From: Populus alba
Taxonomy: Eukaryota > Streptophyta > Magnoliopsida > Malpighiales > Salicaceae
DNA length: 64,000 nt
NCBI RefSeq assembly: GCF_005239225.2
Contig: NC_133284.1
Span: 5,671,770-5,735,769 of the forward strand
Direction of reading: 5' to 3'
This document shows positions 35,241-45,410 of the stretch, in pieces (the first letter of the stretch is position 1; every line of letters starts with the position of its first letter). The position numbers and the translations under genes are program-made. A model generated the notes under the pieces. The model was not told the origin of the DNA and did not search any database. It worked only from the letters and a program-made list of their open reading frames with translations.

Positions 35241-36889
35241 AGTGGAACTCTATCTAAACAAGGCATCGTCGTGTGATTAAAATTCAATTCATCATAACCT
35301 AGTAGGCCCCCCTTTAGCTTTGGACCCCATTGTTATCCTCCAAATAAAAAGCTTCAAAATTTATGGTATGTTACCCGGTGAGATGGAAGGTATACCATCC
35401 TGAGACGGTCCAAAAGGCATGTGAACGTGAACCAATGATAAATTGATCAGACGAGTTTGAGCATGAAAAACGAATTTCTCTTTTGTCCTGCGGAGCGCCA
35501 TCCCAAGGATTCAGATATATGGTAAGCTTTTTGAGGATCGATCCACGGTTACTCGCTTAACCGAAAGGAAACCGCCCTTGTCTCTTGCATGCCTTTTCTT
35601 CTTGATGATGCGCGCATCGTGACATGATGATATTTACGTGTTCATGCTTTGTTTTAAGGTTTTTTCTATAAGGGATTTCACAAGCACAGAAAGTAATTGC
35701 CATTGTTTGGACAAGAGAAAAAACAGTCACCGCGGCCTGGCAGACCATATGAGTTTGAACAGTCTATATACAGATGATGTTTTTGTTATTTTAATATATT
35801 ATATAGTTTCCATATAATATTATTATATTCATGTAAATATATATTTATTTTTAATAAAAGCTTAATTTATTTTTAATATTTATATAATATTAGATTAATG
35901 AATCTAACATTTGATTTTATTATTTAATATTTTTTATTGTTTTACCTTACTCTCATTACATGGATTGCAGGTTTGATGGGATAACTCAAGTTTTTTTAAT
36001 TAATTTTATTATTCAATTGCATCCTTTAATATTTGATTGATTAAGAATTATACTTCATGATTTATTTATTTTATATTAAGTTATTTTAGCCTCATGATCC
36101 GATAATATTGCTTAATATATTAAACTTTGTTGACTCGGGTTATTTTTTATGTTTTTTTTTAATTGATTTTTTTTTTTTAAATTATTTTTCAACATTAGAA
36201 CGGATGAGAATTTTTTATTTGCTTTCTATGATAATATTTTAGTCTCATGATCATGGTTTCAAGTTTTGGCATTTTAACCCCAATTAAATTAGGTTATTTT
36301 ATATTTTCTTTCTAAAAAGTTATCTTGGTCTCATAATCCAGGTCAAGAGTCCATCAAAATTAGATTTTTTTTTATTGGTACTTCCTCATCTCAAGATCTG
36401 GATTGCGAGTTCAACAAGTTAACCCAATTGATTCAGTTCTTTTTAATTGATTTTTTTTTAATTTCATCAATAAATATTGTATTTGGTTGAAAATTAGACT
36501 TTATAATTTGTTTAATTTGTCCTTTTTAATTTATCTCGATCTCATAATTAAAAAATAGTTTTCATAATTTCATAACCTAAATTATAGATTTAACATGTTA
36601 ACTTTTCGTTTAAGTTGTTTTTGGATCCTTAAAATTAACTAGATTATATCAAATTAATTTCTACATAATTTTAAAATTTTATTTTATTGTAAAAAATATT
36701 AGTAACATTTGAATATTTTTTTATATTTTAAAAAAATTTAATCCAACTCCGTATCTCAGCAGCACGGCTGAAAATCCAGTTGAGACTAAGTTTCTTAGTA
36801 ATCGAGTCTTAAAACAATATTAGTAGTCTTGTTAGGAATTAATGGAGTAGTAATATAACCCAGGCCCCATGTACAGTTCCAACCTAAAA

Positions 36890-36926
<37 letters not shown>

Positions 36927-37080
36927 TAAAAAAAGAACTGCGCTGCAACGTGGGAGATCATGCATCGATGCATAGCACAGTCCAGGCTGGCTGATCTTGA
37001 ATACATTAATACATTTGTAAGAAGTTGTCAGAATTGTCCTTGATTCTGGGAAAAGGTTAAAGAAAAGGGAGTAGAATTTA
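35237..37080. repeat. AT-rich intergenic DNA with degenerate repeats
   Basis: The part at 35820-36780 holds several degenerate copies of a phrase with TTCATGATTTATTTATTTTATAT, TTAGCCTCATGATCC and GGATTGCAGGTTTGATGGG, apparently the same family as 3613-4807. A (TAA)n run lies at 36887-36925. No gene. Confidence 0.5.
36887..36925. repeat. (TAA)n microsatellite
   Basis: About 12-13 repeats of TAA. Confidence 0.95.
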
Positions 37081-37084
37081 TTCC

Positions 37085-37875
37085 GTTTGTTTGAAGGAGG
37101 TAAATTTTTTTTTAGAAAGCTTTTTTTTGGAAAAGTAAATTATTTTTGTGATATATGATAGTAGAAAATATTTTTTAGTGTTTAGTTATGTTATGAAAAA
37201 TAAGTTGGAAAATAATTTATTAATTTTTTTTTGTTTCAAGTTTATTAAAATAATAAGAAATAAATCTTACAAATTAAAAAGTTGAATGACAATGAAATCG
37301 AAAAAAAATCTAATTTCATAAATTATTTCAAATAAAATAAATAATAATTAAAATAATAGAGATCAAATCTAACAGGTAAAAAAATTGAAAGATGATGAAA
37401 TTAAAATAATAATAATTACAATTTCATAACTTATTTTATATAAAATAAGTAACAATCAAAAGAATGAGAATCAAATTTGATAGATAAAAAATTTTAATTT
37501 TAAAAAATAATAAAAGAAAAGTAAATAACATTCATAAAAATAAGGAACAAAGTTAATAAAAAAAATCAAATTAAAGCAAATTTTAAGGGATGAATTTGAA
37601 AAAAAAGAGATTCAAACAAAATATATAACAATCAAAAATTTAAGGATCAAATTTGACATAATCAACAAATAATATGATATTTTTAAATTTTTTTAACAAA
37701 TTCTGAAAAGTGTTTTCTGCTCAAAATAAAAGGAAAACACTTTTCTAGAAATCAAGCCAAATTTTCCTTTGGCAGGAAAGTATTTTCCGTTAACCAACTT
37801 TTTCAATGGCAAATAAATACAAGAAAGTTCAGAAATTAGTTTCTTGAAAACTACTTTTTGAAAAATAAACACATA
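37085..37875. mobile_element. ~790-bp non-autonomous DNA element, copy 1 (GGAAAGTG family)
   Basis: AT-rich interior of the type AATAATAAGAAATAAATCTTAC..AAAGATGATGAAATTAAA, flanked by ends with repeated GGAAAA/TTTTCC modules. GTTTGTTTG at the left mirrors the AAATAAACACA at the right. Two more copies lie at 58890-59670 and 62058-62750 in the same orientation. No coding capacity. TSD not certain. Confidence 0.55.
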
Positions 37876-37941
37876 GAAATACAACAATCATCGGATCTAG
37901 GGTAACACATTCACAACAGAAGTCTTTTTTTTTTTAATTAG

Positions 37942-40541
37942 TGTCGCACCCCAAAAAAAAATATACATCTTGCGGGTTCGACTGGCGAAGTTTTTTTTTT
38001 TTGTTTTGGTTTGATTCTTTGGAGTCGCCACCTAGTATTTTGGTCACTAGGAAACCTAACTGGTCTCAGAGATCGGGTACGGAGACTGGTTGCGTAAAGG
38101 GAAGGTATTAGCACCCCAAATACGCCCTACCTAAGGTAAGCTGCATTGTTTTATTGTCTGATAAAAAACTAAAGTGTTATTGTGTTTTCCTAGTCGTTGA
38201 TCTGTCTATGGTTCAAGAAACATCCTCCTCAGTAAGAAGGTCTTTTATCTTATCGGGTAAAAATCCTAACCGTTCTAACGTCTTTACCAAAAACTTTATT
38301 AATAATATGTAGGAATACGTTTTACGTATAAATTCGTAATCCCACAAACTAAAAAGAAAAAAAATAGATTTTTTTAGAATTTTTGAAATATTGGCCTAGT
38401 TCTCATGGCTTGAATAAACTGGTTATTAAAGCCAAAATGCATGTTAATACATATATTGTTTTGAAAATTTTCTTTGTTGTGTGAAAATATGATGTTATAA
38501 TATTTATATATATATATTGGAGAGACTAGGCCGTATTTTAAAACAAAAACAATTTTTTTTGGAAAATATTATTTTTTATGCTTTTGACGAAAATCAGGTA
38601 TTTTAATACTGAGCTTGTATCCTTACGGTATAAAAATACAACCCAATATTAATCCACTTTGATAAAAATATGCAGAAAAATCAACAACATTTTTTAGGAC
38701 TTTTTTAGAATTTTTTGAAAGCAAAAAACATTTTTTATTTTGAAAAAATCTTTGATGTTTTGACGAAAATCGGGTATTTTTAACACTGGTTTTGTATCTT
38801 TACAGTATAAAAATACAAACCAACATTAAACCACTTTGACAAAAATATGCCGAAAAATCACAATATTTTTAAAGATTTTTTCAAAATATTTTTTTTTTAT
38901 ATAAATATATTTTATATATATATAACATATATACACATATATATATATATATTATAATAATATATAATATATTATAAGGCTGGGCCGGCCCAAATAAATG
39001 GGCCAGGCTCAGCCCAAAAAAAAGGGGGCGGGCCGGTCTCGGCCCGTAATGATATTGGGCCGGTCTCGGCCCAAGACTAAGGTGGGCCGGTCTCGGCCCA
39101 AGACTAAGGTGGGCAGGTCTTGGCCCCAAAAAAAATTACAGTCTGGGCCAAGACCGGCCCAGACTTGCAAGGCTGGGCCAGCATCGGGCTGGCCCAGCAT
39201 CTTATGGCCCGGGGGGGGGGGAATTATTTTTCTCCCCCCCGCCTCCTGCATGCTACATGCAGGAGGCAAAAATGGCTATGATAAAAAAAATGCAGGGGGG
39301 GGGAAGAAGTGTGCACCTGGCGTGGAGGCGATCGTTGGTGGAGCTGCGGTGTCGCTGCGGTGTCGTGGCCTCGAGGACGGCGGCGCTGTGGTGTTGCCTC
39401 TCTCTCGTTGGTTCTCTCTCTCTTCGGTCTCCTCTCTCTCTCCTCCCTTCGGTTTTTTTTCTGTTTTTGGTTTCGTTCTTTCTTGCTTTCAGTCTGTTTC
39501 TCTTCTCCCCTCTCCTTCGTGCGTTATTTCTCTTCTCCCTCTATCCTCGGGTCTCTCTCTCTCTATTCCTCTCGGGGTCTCCTCCTTTTCTTTCGGTTTT
39601 CTTCTCTATTTATAGGGGCAGAACCGTGGGGGACCATCAGGTGTAACGGCTGGTCGGCCAATATCTAAAGGTGGTGGGGGCGAGGAGAGAGAGAGGCGCG
39701 GGATGGTTTTTGAAAACGGTTTTCTTCTTCTGTTGCAGGTTCGGGGGGGAAAAGAAGAAGAGGAACAGTGTCGTTCAAAACGACACCGTTCCGGTCCTTC
39801 TTTTTTTTTTTTTTTTTTTAATATATGAAACGGCGTCGTTTTGGATAAAACGCGCCGTTTCATTTAAATAGCCAAACTTCAAATCAGTCCCCCAAATTCG
39901 GTCCCCGCCCCTCTTGTTGGCCGCCTTTTTCACTTTGGTCCTTGGCCTCTGATTTATGCAATTAAGCCCTCAAATGATTAATAAACTTCCAATTTCTTCA
40001 ATTAGGCCCCTGATCCAAAGCAAAACAGCCCCTCCATTTACGCGCCTCTTCCAATTTGGTCCCTGGTTTCGGATTTTCTTAATTAAATCCCTAATTGGCC
40101 CTTAAACTTCAATATTTATGCAATTAAACCCCTGATTTGACCCAATAAATTCCTAAAAAATATATTTTGGCCCCAGAACTTAAATTTCTTCAAATTAAAG
40201 CCCAAATTGACTTAAAAATCAATTTTTCTTGGAATCAAATCTTCTATAAATTCAAATAAAAATCCAATTAAATCCATAAAAATCTAATTAAGTCCATAAA
40301 AATCCAATTAAGTCCATAAAAATCCAAATTCGGGCTTTTCTCCTCAAAACTCAAATTTTTCTTCTCAATAGGGCTTTCATCCTTCAAGAATATACTGTCA
40401 AAAAATCAATCCTTGTATTTTTAAATTCCTTGACCAATTTTCTGACTATTTTCCGAGCGCTTCTGCCTCCTGTTATCTTTTTCTAACCTTTTTTGGCTAT
40501 TTATTTTATTTTTCATGGGGACCCAAAAATGGGTTACAACA
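37942..40541 (-). repeat. 3' LTR of the gag-only element
   Basis: 2600 bp, beginning TGTCGCACCCC and ending GGGTTACAACA on the plus strand. It contains a GC-rich hairpin cluster (about 38980-39210), CT-rich tracts and, at 39890-40330, degenerate repeats of the CAATTTGGTCCCTGG type. Apart from homopolymer length it matches the other LTR. Confidence 0.95.
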
Positions 40542-40560
40542 GATGCCCCCTCTTTATAAT
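40542..40560 (-). other. Polypurine tract next to the 3' LTR
   Basis: Read on the minus strand: TAAAGAGGGGGCATC immediately before the LTR end TGTTGTAACCC. This is the expected place and composition for plus-strand DNA priming. Confidence 0.75.
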
Positions 40561-40774
40561 ACTTACGGAGCATGGATTTTGCGCAGTAAGTGTTATAAAG
40601 ATAAACCTAAAACGGAACTCCCGAAACTGATCTGGTCGAAGCTTGATTGATCTGAAACTTTGTCCTTTATAACAATCCTCCTTAGCCCAAAAACTATGAT
40701 CAAAACTTAGTCATTTCGAGGTCCTTATCCAGCAATCCTCTGAATTCTTACTTTAGTTTGATCAACATGGCAAT

Positions 40775-42330
40775 CCATCTGAGATCCCATTTGGTGATCT
40801 CCTTTAACCTGGAATCCCATTTGGCGATTCCTTTACTCATAACCAATACAAAAATGTGTGTGTGGTCTCTTTATGATGGGTGACCTGCCCGAGTGGAAAA
40901 GAGAAAGAGTGGTCTCATTCTTTGGGTGACCTACCCAAGGGAAAGGATGGCCTCGTTATTATGGGTGACCTACCCAGGTAAAAAAATGGAGAATGGTCTC
41001 ATTCTTATGGGTGACCTACCCAGAAAATATGGTCTCATTGTGATGGGTGACCTACCCAGAAAATATGGTCTCATTGTGATGGGTGACCTACCCAGAAAAT
41101 ATGGTCTCATTGTGATGGGTGACCTACCCAGAAAAAGGAAGAGTGGTCTCATTCTTTGGGTGACCTACCCAGGGGAAGGAATGGCCTCATTCTTATGGGT
41201 GACCTACCCAGATAAACAAAAAAATGGAGAATGGTCTCATTCTTATGGGTGACCTACCCAGAAAAGTATGGTCTCATTGTGATGGGTGACCTACCCAGAA
41301 AATATGGTCTCATTGTGATGGGTGACCTACCCAGAAAAAGGAAGAGTGGTCTCATTCTTTGGGTGACCTACCCAGGGGAAGGAATGGCCTCATTCTTATG
41401 GGTGACCTACCCAGATAAACAAAAAAATGGAGAATGGTCTCATTCTTATGGGTGACCTACCCAGAAAAGTATGGTCTCATTGTATGGGTGACCTACCCAG
41501 ATAAACAAAAAAAATGGAGAATGGTCTCATTCTTATGGGTGACCTACCCAGAAAAGTATGGTCTCATTGTATGGGTGACGAACCCATGAAAAATGATGGT
41601 CTCATTGTATGGGTGACGAACCCAGGAAAAATGATGGTCTCATTGTATGGGTGACGAACCCAAGAAAAGTGATGGTCTCATTGTATGGGTGACGAACCCG
41701 AGAAAAATGATGGTCTCATTGTATGGGTGACGAACCCCAGAAAAATGATGGTCTCATTGTATGGGTGACGAACCCAAGAAAAGTGATGGTCTCATTGTAT
41801 GGGTGACGAACCCGAGAAAAATGATGGTCTCATTGTATGGGTGACGAACCCAAGGGGAAGAATTCTGTAAACTCCATGCTTTTCTAAGAAATGGTTTCAA
41901 TATGAGGTCCCTTCTAGCGACCTTCCTTGATGAATGTCGAAGTATGAGATCCCTTCTGGCGATCTCAAATAACTTGGAATCCCATCTGGCGATTCCTTTT
42001 ATTCAAAGCTGAAATATTAGGTCTCTTCTGACGACCTCCATCGAAATATGAGATCCTTTCTGGCGATCTCCTTTAGCCAAACAACTTGGAATCCTATCTA
42101 GCAATTCCTTTTATACCAAAGCTGAAATTTGAGGTCCCTTCTGGCGACCTCCATTGATGAATATCGAAAACGAGACCCCTTCTGGCGATTTCAAACAACT
42201 TGGAATCCCATCTGACGATTCCTTTTATTCAAAGCTGAAATATGAGGTCCCTTCTGGCGACCTCCATCGAAATACGAGATCCCTTCTGTCGATCTCAACA
42301 ACTTGGAATCCCATTTGGTGATTCCTTTTT
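40775..42330. repeat. Array of short hairpin repeats with three alternating stem types
   Basis: At least 14 units of the form 6-nt arm, ~9-nt loop (mostly CCTTCTGGC or CCATCTGGC), complementary arm. Three arm pairs occur: GAGGTC/GACCTC, GAGATC/GATCTC and GGAATC/GATTCC. Left arms start at about 40781 and 40811, then after the 25-unit minisatellite at 41904, 41946, 41976, 42018, 42060, 42086, 42131, 42171, 42201, 42244, 42275 and 42304. They mostly follow the order GAGGTC, GAGATC, GGAATC. The arms differ between types while staying complementary within a unit. Confidence 0.85.
40870..41855. repeat. Minisatellite of about 25 units (36-50 bp) with TGGGT/ACCCA hairpins
   Basis: Each unit contains ATGGTCTCATT followed by TGGGTGACCTACCCA or TGGGTGACGAACCCA, both able to form a five-base-pair stem. 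The CTACCC type fills 40877-41560 and the GAACCC type fills 41565-41855. Within the first part a ~203-bp higher-order segment (starting at about 41131 and 41334) is repeated almost exactly. The array sits in the 3' UTR of the retrotransposon, between gag and the 3' LTR, where Tat/Ogre elements are known to carry variable tandem repeats. Confidence 0.95.
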
Positions 42331-42339
42331 ACCGAATGC

Positions 42340-43420
42340 TATCGATGTCGTTCTTCCTGCTGGCAGGGTTTGAAAACCACTATCTTCTCTTCTTGTTGTT
42401 CTAGAATCATCTCAATGATTCTTTCTTCGTCCATAATCTTGTTGGAATGCGCTAAGATCTCCTCCTGTAACGATCCAAAAAATATATATGCAATGATTTA
42501 TGATTAGATGCAATGCATGCATTTATACCTGGTTTTGAAACATAGGTCCCAGCCTCTTCTTCTAGTTCATGAGACTCCCTCTTAACATGAACTTGCTTTT
42601 GAAGTCGTATGCTGGATTTATCTCTCGTGTTGCCTATCATATTCTTGGAGAAGAAGTCTTTGACTTTCTTCAAGTAGTCCTTTTCTCAAAATGTATGACT
42701 TGTATTTGCCTCTCTGTCATGCTTTTGTCAAATGCTTTAGCTTGGTTTTTGTAAAACTTTTCATAAAACATCTCGTCTTGCCCCCAGTGTAGGGGTGCGA
42801 TCCTAGTCTAGGTTTTTATATAGAGAAGAAATTCATTTCGACTCAAAACAAAACCACCAACAAAAAACTCATTAGAGAGTGAAAGGACAATAAATTGTGT
42901 TTTTTTCAAAAATGCACATTGTTTAGGATTGATAAACTCTATTTTTATCTGGAAAGAAAAATTACAGGTGATGTATCAATTCATTATGTTATCCAGAGGT
43001 GAGGCTGTATTTCAAGGGTAGCTTTTCTTAAGTTTCATATTAAACCATTTTATGATACTTTATTTGTAACCACTAAACCTTGTTTAAAAAGTGCATAATC
43101 TCATCATTTATTTAAAGAAAAGGTAGGCTTAAAGACAAACACAAAATCTGGCTGACAATATGAGCTCTGAATGCTCACTAGAGAAAATAAAAGCAAAGAC
43201 AAAAGCAAATGACAAAAACATGCTAAGGCAAATAAAGTTGTTTTACATTTTGAAAACTACGAGAAGTTCTTGGGTCAACCCGTTCTGAAACTTCTTCTGG
43301 TGTGTGGAAAGTCAACCGAGATAATGCTTCATCTTCCTTCCCCACTTGCGTTTCCTTGTCTTCTCCTTTGATCTCGCCTTCTTCATTATTGACGATTCTT
43401 GACCAAGGTTTTCCAACCCT
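42340..43420 (-). other. Non-coding interior between gag stop and the hairpin arrays
   Basis: No protease or other pol motif in any minus-strand frame. Only short interrupted frames are seen, such as one at 42452-42673. This is where an autonomous relative would carry pol. Confidence 0.75.
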
Positions 43421-44839
43421 TTATCCCTTATCACTTTTGTCATGTGGCGATGGATTTGAACTGATATTGGGTGCGTCTTCAAATGACACCCATCCTATCT
43501 TGATGAGCTTCAACAACTTGTTCTTGAAACCATAGCACGTTTCAAGACAATGCCCGGGAATACCAGCATGGTACTCGCAAGTCAAATCAGGCTTATACCA
43601 GATGGGGAATGGTGGCTGTAGTGGTAATGTAGGGATAGGAGCTATTTGTCCAATGCTCAGTAGTTTGGCATATATGTCCTTTAGAGGCATGGGTAATGGC
43701 GGTAGTTGTTCTGAAATGTATCTTGGGTTTGGTCTTTGGTGGTTGTTTTGGGTGTTTGACTGGCCATTTGCTCGATTAGGGGAAAAAGGTTTGTTAAAGT
43801 TTATGTGGGCCACATGGGAGGTAGGTATTTGTGGGTTATATGAATCCGTTATCTTGTCATTGGACCCACCTTCGAAGTTGTTAACGGGACCTTTCAATTT
43901 TCTTCCGAAAAAACCCTTTGTCTCCAATGGCTCAATTATGCGTCCAGCTTTAATCCCCTGCTCTATTCTTTCCGCTATGCGTACAGCATCATAGAAATGT
44001 TGAGATGAGCTACCCATTAAATGCTCATAGTAGGGTGCTTTGAATGTATTGGCGAACAAAGTCACCATCTCCGTTTCTATCAAAGGGGGTTGCACAAGCA
44101 TGGCCTCGTCCCTCCATCTTTGCGCATAAGCCCTTACTGATTCTTGGCTTCTCTTTTCCATTGACATAAGGCTCGTTCGATCTGGAGCAATTTCCAAATT
44201 GAACTTGTATTGCTTAAGGAAAGCCTCAACTAAATCCTTCCATTTCTTGATCTTGGCATTATCCAACCTCATGTACCAACTTAGCGCTGACCCCGATAGA
44301 CTGTCTTGGAAAAAGTATATCAGTAGCTTATCGTCATGAATCACCTCAGCCATCTTATTGCAATAAGATCGAAGGTGAGTGTTTGGGCATTCCAACCCAG
44401 TGTACTTTATAAACTCCGGTATCCTAAATTTTTTTGGTACCGTGATGTTTGGTACCAAGCATATTTCAGACGCTCGCATGGGGTCAAACCAGTCATTTCC
44501 CTCGACTGCTCTTAACCTTTCTTCCAAGGCTGATATCTTGTCATCGTTCATAAATCCGGTGGACCTATTATCGGGAGGCCCTTCCACAATGATGTGAGCT
44601 TGAGGGGGCTGAATGGGAATGGTAGGCGCAAAGTGCTGCCCCGTCACTGAATCTGCCCCCAAGTTCTGAGATGCCCCCGGAACATGAACTGATGGTGCTC
44701 CTATAGGTGGTTGGGTAGACGTTCCCTCCCCGTTTAAAAGTTGCTCAAGCAGATTGGTCAGTCGAGAAACTTCATTTTTCACAGATTCCAACTCGGTCTG
44801 GTAGTGTGACTCTAATTGAGCTCTTTCTTCGTTTTCCAT
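43421..44839 (-). CDS. gag: Retrotransposon Gag protein, 472 aa
   Basis: Forms the virus-like particle that packages element RNA. It is intact from MENEERAQLESHYQTELE (a coiled-coil-like start) to the stop. Residues about 130-300 are the retrotransposon Gag domain, with FSDSL-like FFQDSLSGSALSWYMRLD, a KKWKDLVEAFLKQYKF segment and RSQESVRAYAQRWRDEAM. Near the C-terminus CEYHAGIPGHCLETCYGFK resembles the modified zinc-knuckle region of Tat/Athila Gag proteins. The frame ends about 2.9 kb before the 3' LTR and is not followed by pol. An uninterrupted frame in an element with near-identical LTRs suggests recent mobility with Gag under selection. Confidence 0.92.
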   Translation of the reverse strand: MENEERAQLESHYQTELESVKNEVSRLTNLLEQLLNGEGTSTQPPIGAPSVHVPGASQNLGADSVTGQHFAPTIPIQPPQAHIIVEGPPDNRSTGFMNDDKISALEERLRAVEGNDWFDPMRASEICLVPNITVPKKFRIPEFIKYTGLECPNTHLRSYCNKMAEVIHDDKLLIYFFQDSLSGSALSWYMRLDNAKIKKWKDLVEAFLKQYKFNLEIAPDRTSLMSMEKRSQESVRAYAQRWRDEAMLVQPPLIETEMVTLFANTFKAPYYEHLMGSSSQHFYDAVRIAERIEQGIKAGRIIEPLETKGFFGRKLKGPVNNFEGGSNDKITDSYNPQIPTSHVAHINFNKPFSPNRANGQSNTQNNHQRPNPRYISEQLPPLPMPLKDIYAKLLSIGQIAPIPTLPLQPPFPIWYKPDLTCEYHAGIPGHCLETCYGFKNKLLKLIKIGWVSFEDAPNISSNPSPHDKSDKG

Positions 44840-45390
44840 TCTTGATCTGGACCGGGTTTGGTGGACTCTGGATGTGGGACCTATGTTTCACGATCTGGAA
44901 TGCATATGATAAAATGCGTGATGAAAATGTGATGCGCGATGAGTATAATATTGCAAAAAGATACATAACCTAAGGACAAGCTCTATTTATTAAGTTAGAG
45001 TGGGTAGTTTTTCTATCTGGTCTTGAAGGGTCTCATATCTGCCCAGTGACGTTCTTCGTAAAGAAGTATGGGGGCGTTGCAAGGAACAGTTAAGACACGT
45101 ATGCCCACCGTTACCAAACAGGCACTCAGATATGAGTTGGGTGTTTCACGCATTTAAACCCTGACCAATAGTCTTAGGGTAAATCGCTAATTTCCCCACT
45201 TAACTTAAGGCTTGTGTGTGCTTTTCAAAATTAAGGCAAGTGATGCATGAGACAATTGTATACAATGTATAAATAATACGCGTAAAATAAAAAAACAAAT
45301 ATGCAAATAAACAGAAAGGCATATTAACAATAAACACACAAAAAAAAAACACAAACAAATCAGACAAAAACAAAGCTTAGTCTACAAGGT
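44840..45390 (-). other. 5' leader of the gag-only element
   Basis: About 550 bp between primer-binding site and gag start. No frame of note; the expected location of a packaging signal, which cannot be identified by eye. Confidence 0.6.
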
Positions 45391-45410
45391 CCCCAGTGGA
45401 GTCGCCATTC
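45391..45410 (-). other. Primer-binding site of the gag-only element
   Basis: Directly after the 5' LTR end (GGGGTGCGACA) the minus strand reads GAATGGCGACTCCACTGGGG. TGGCGA is complementary to a tRNA 3' end ...TCGCCA. Tat/Ogre elements often use tRNA-Arg; the tRNA identity is not established here. Confidence 0.7.

Noticed and set aside
37965..37990. GGGTTCGACT as a tRNA T-loop
   Set aside because: It lies at the LTR end, recurs in the second LTR, and no cloverleaf can be formed around it.
38998..39871. Long GC-rich frames in the LTR (and the same at 46354-47409), up to 274 codons
   Set aside because: They overlap on both strands, are low-complexity (Leu/Ser runs from CT tracts) and differ between the two LTRs because of homopolymer indels.
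40893..41455. Open frames on both strands made of repeated MGDLPRKYGLIV-like units
   Set aside because: The minisatellite unit is often 36 bp, a multiple of three, so frames stay open on both strands by arithmetic. No start context, and the region is retrotransposon 3' UTR.
40870..41855. CRISPR-like array of direct repeats
   Set aside because: Repeats are contiguous variants without unique spacers, in a plant retrotransposon.
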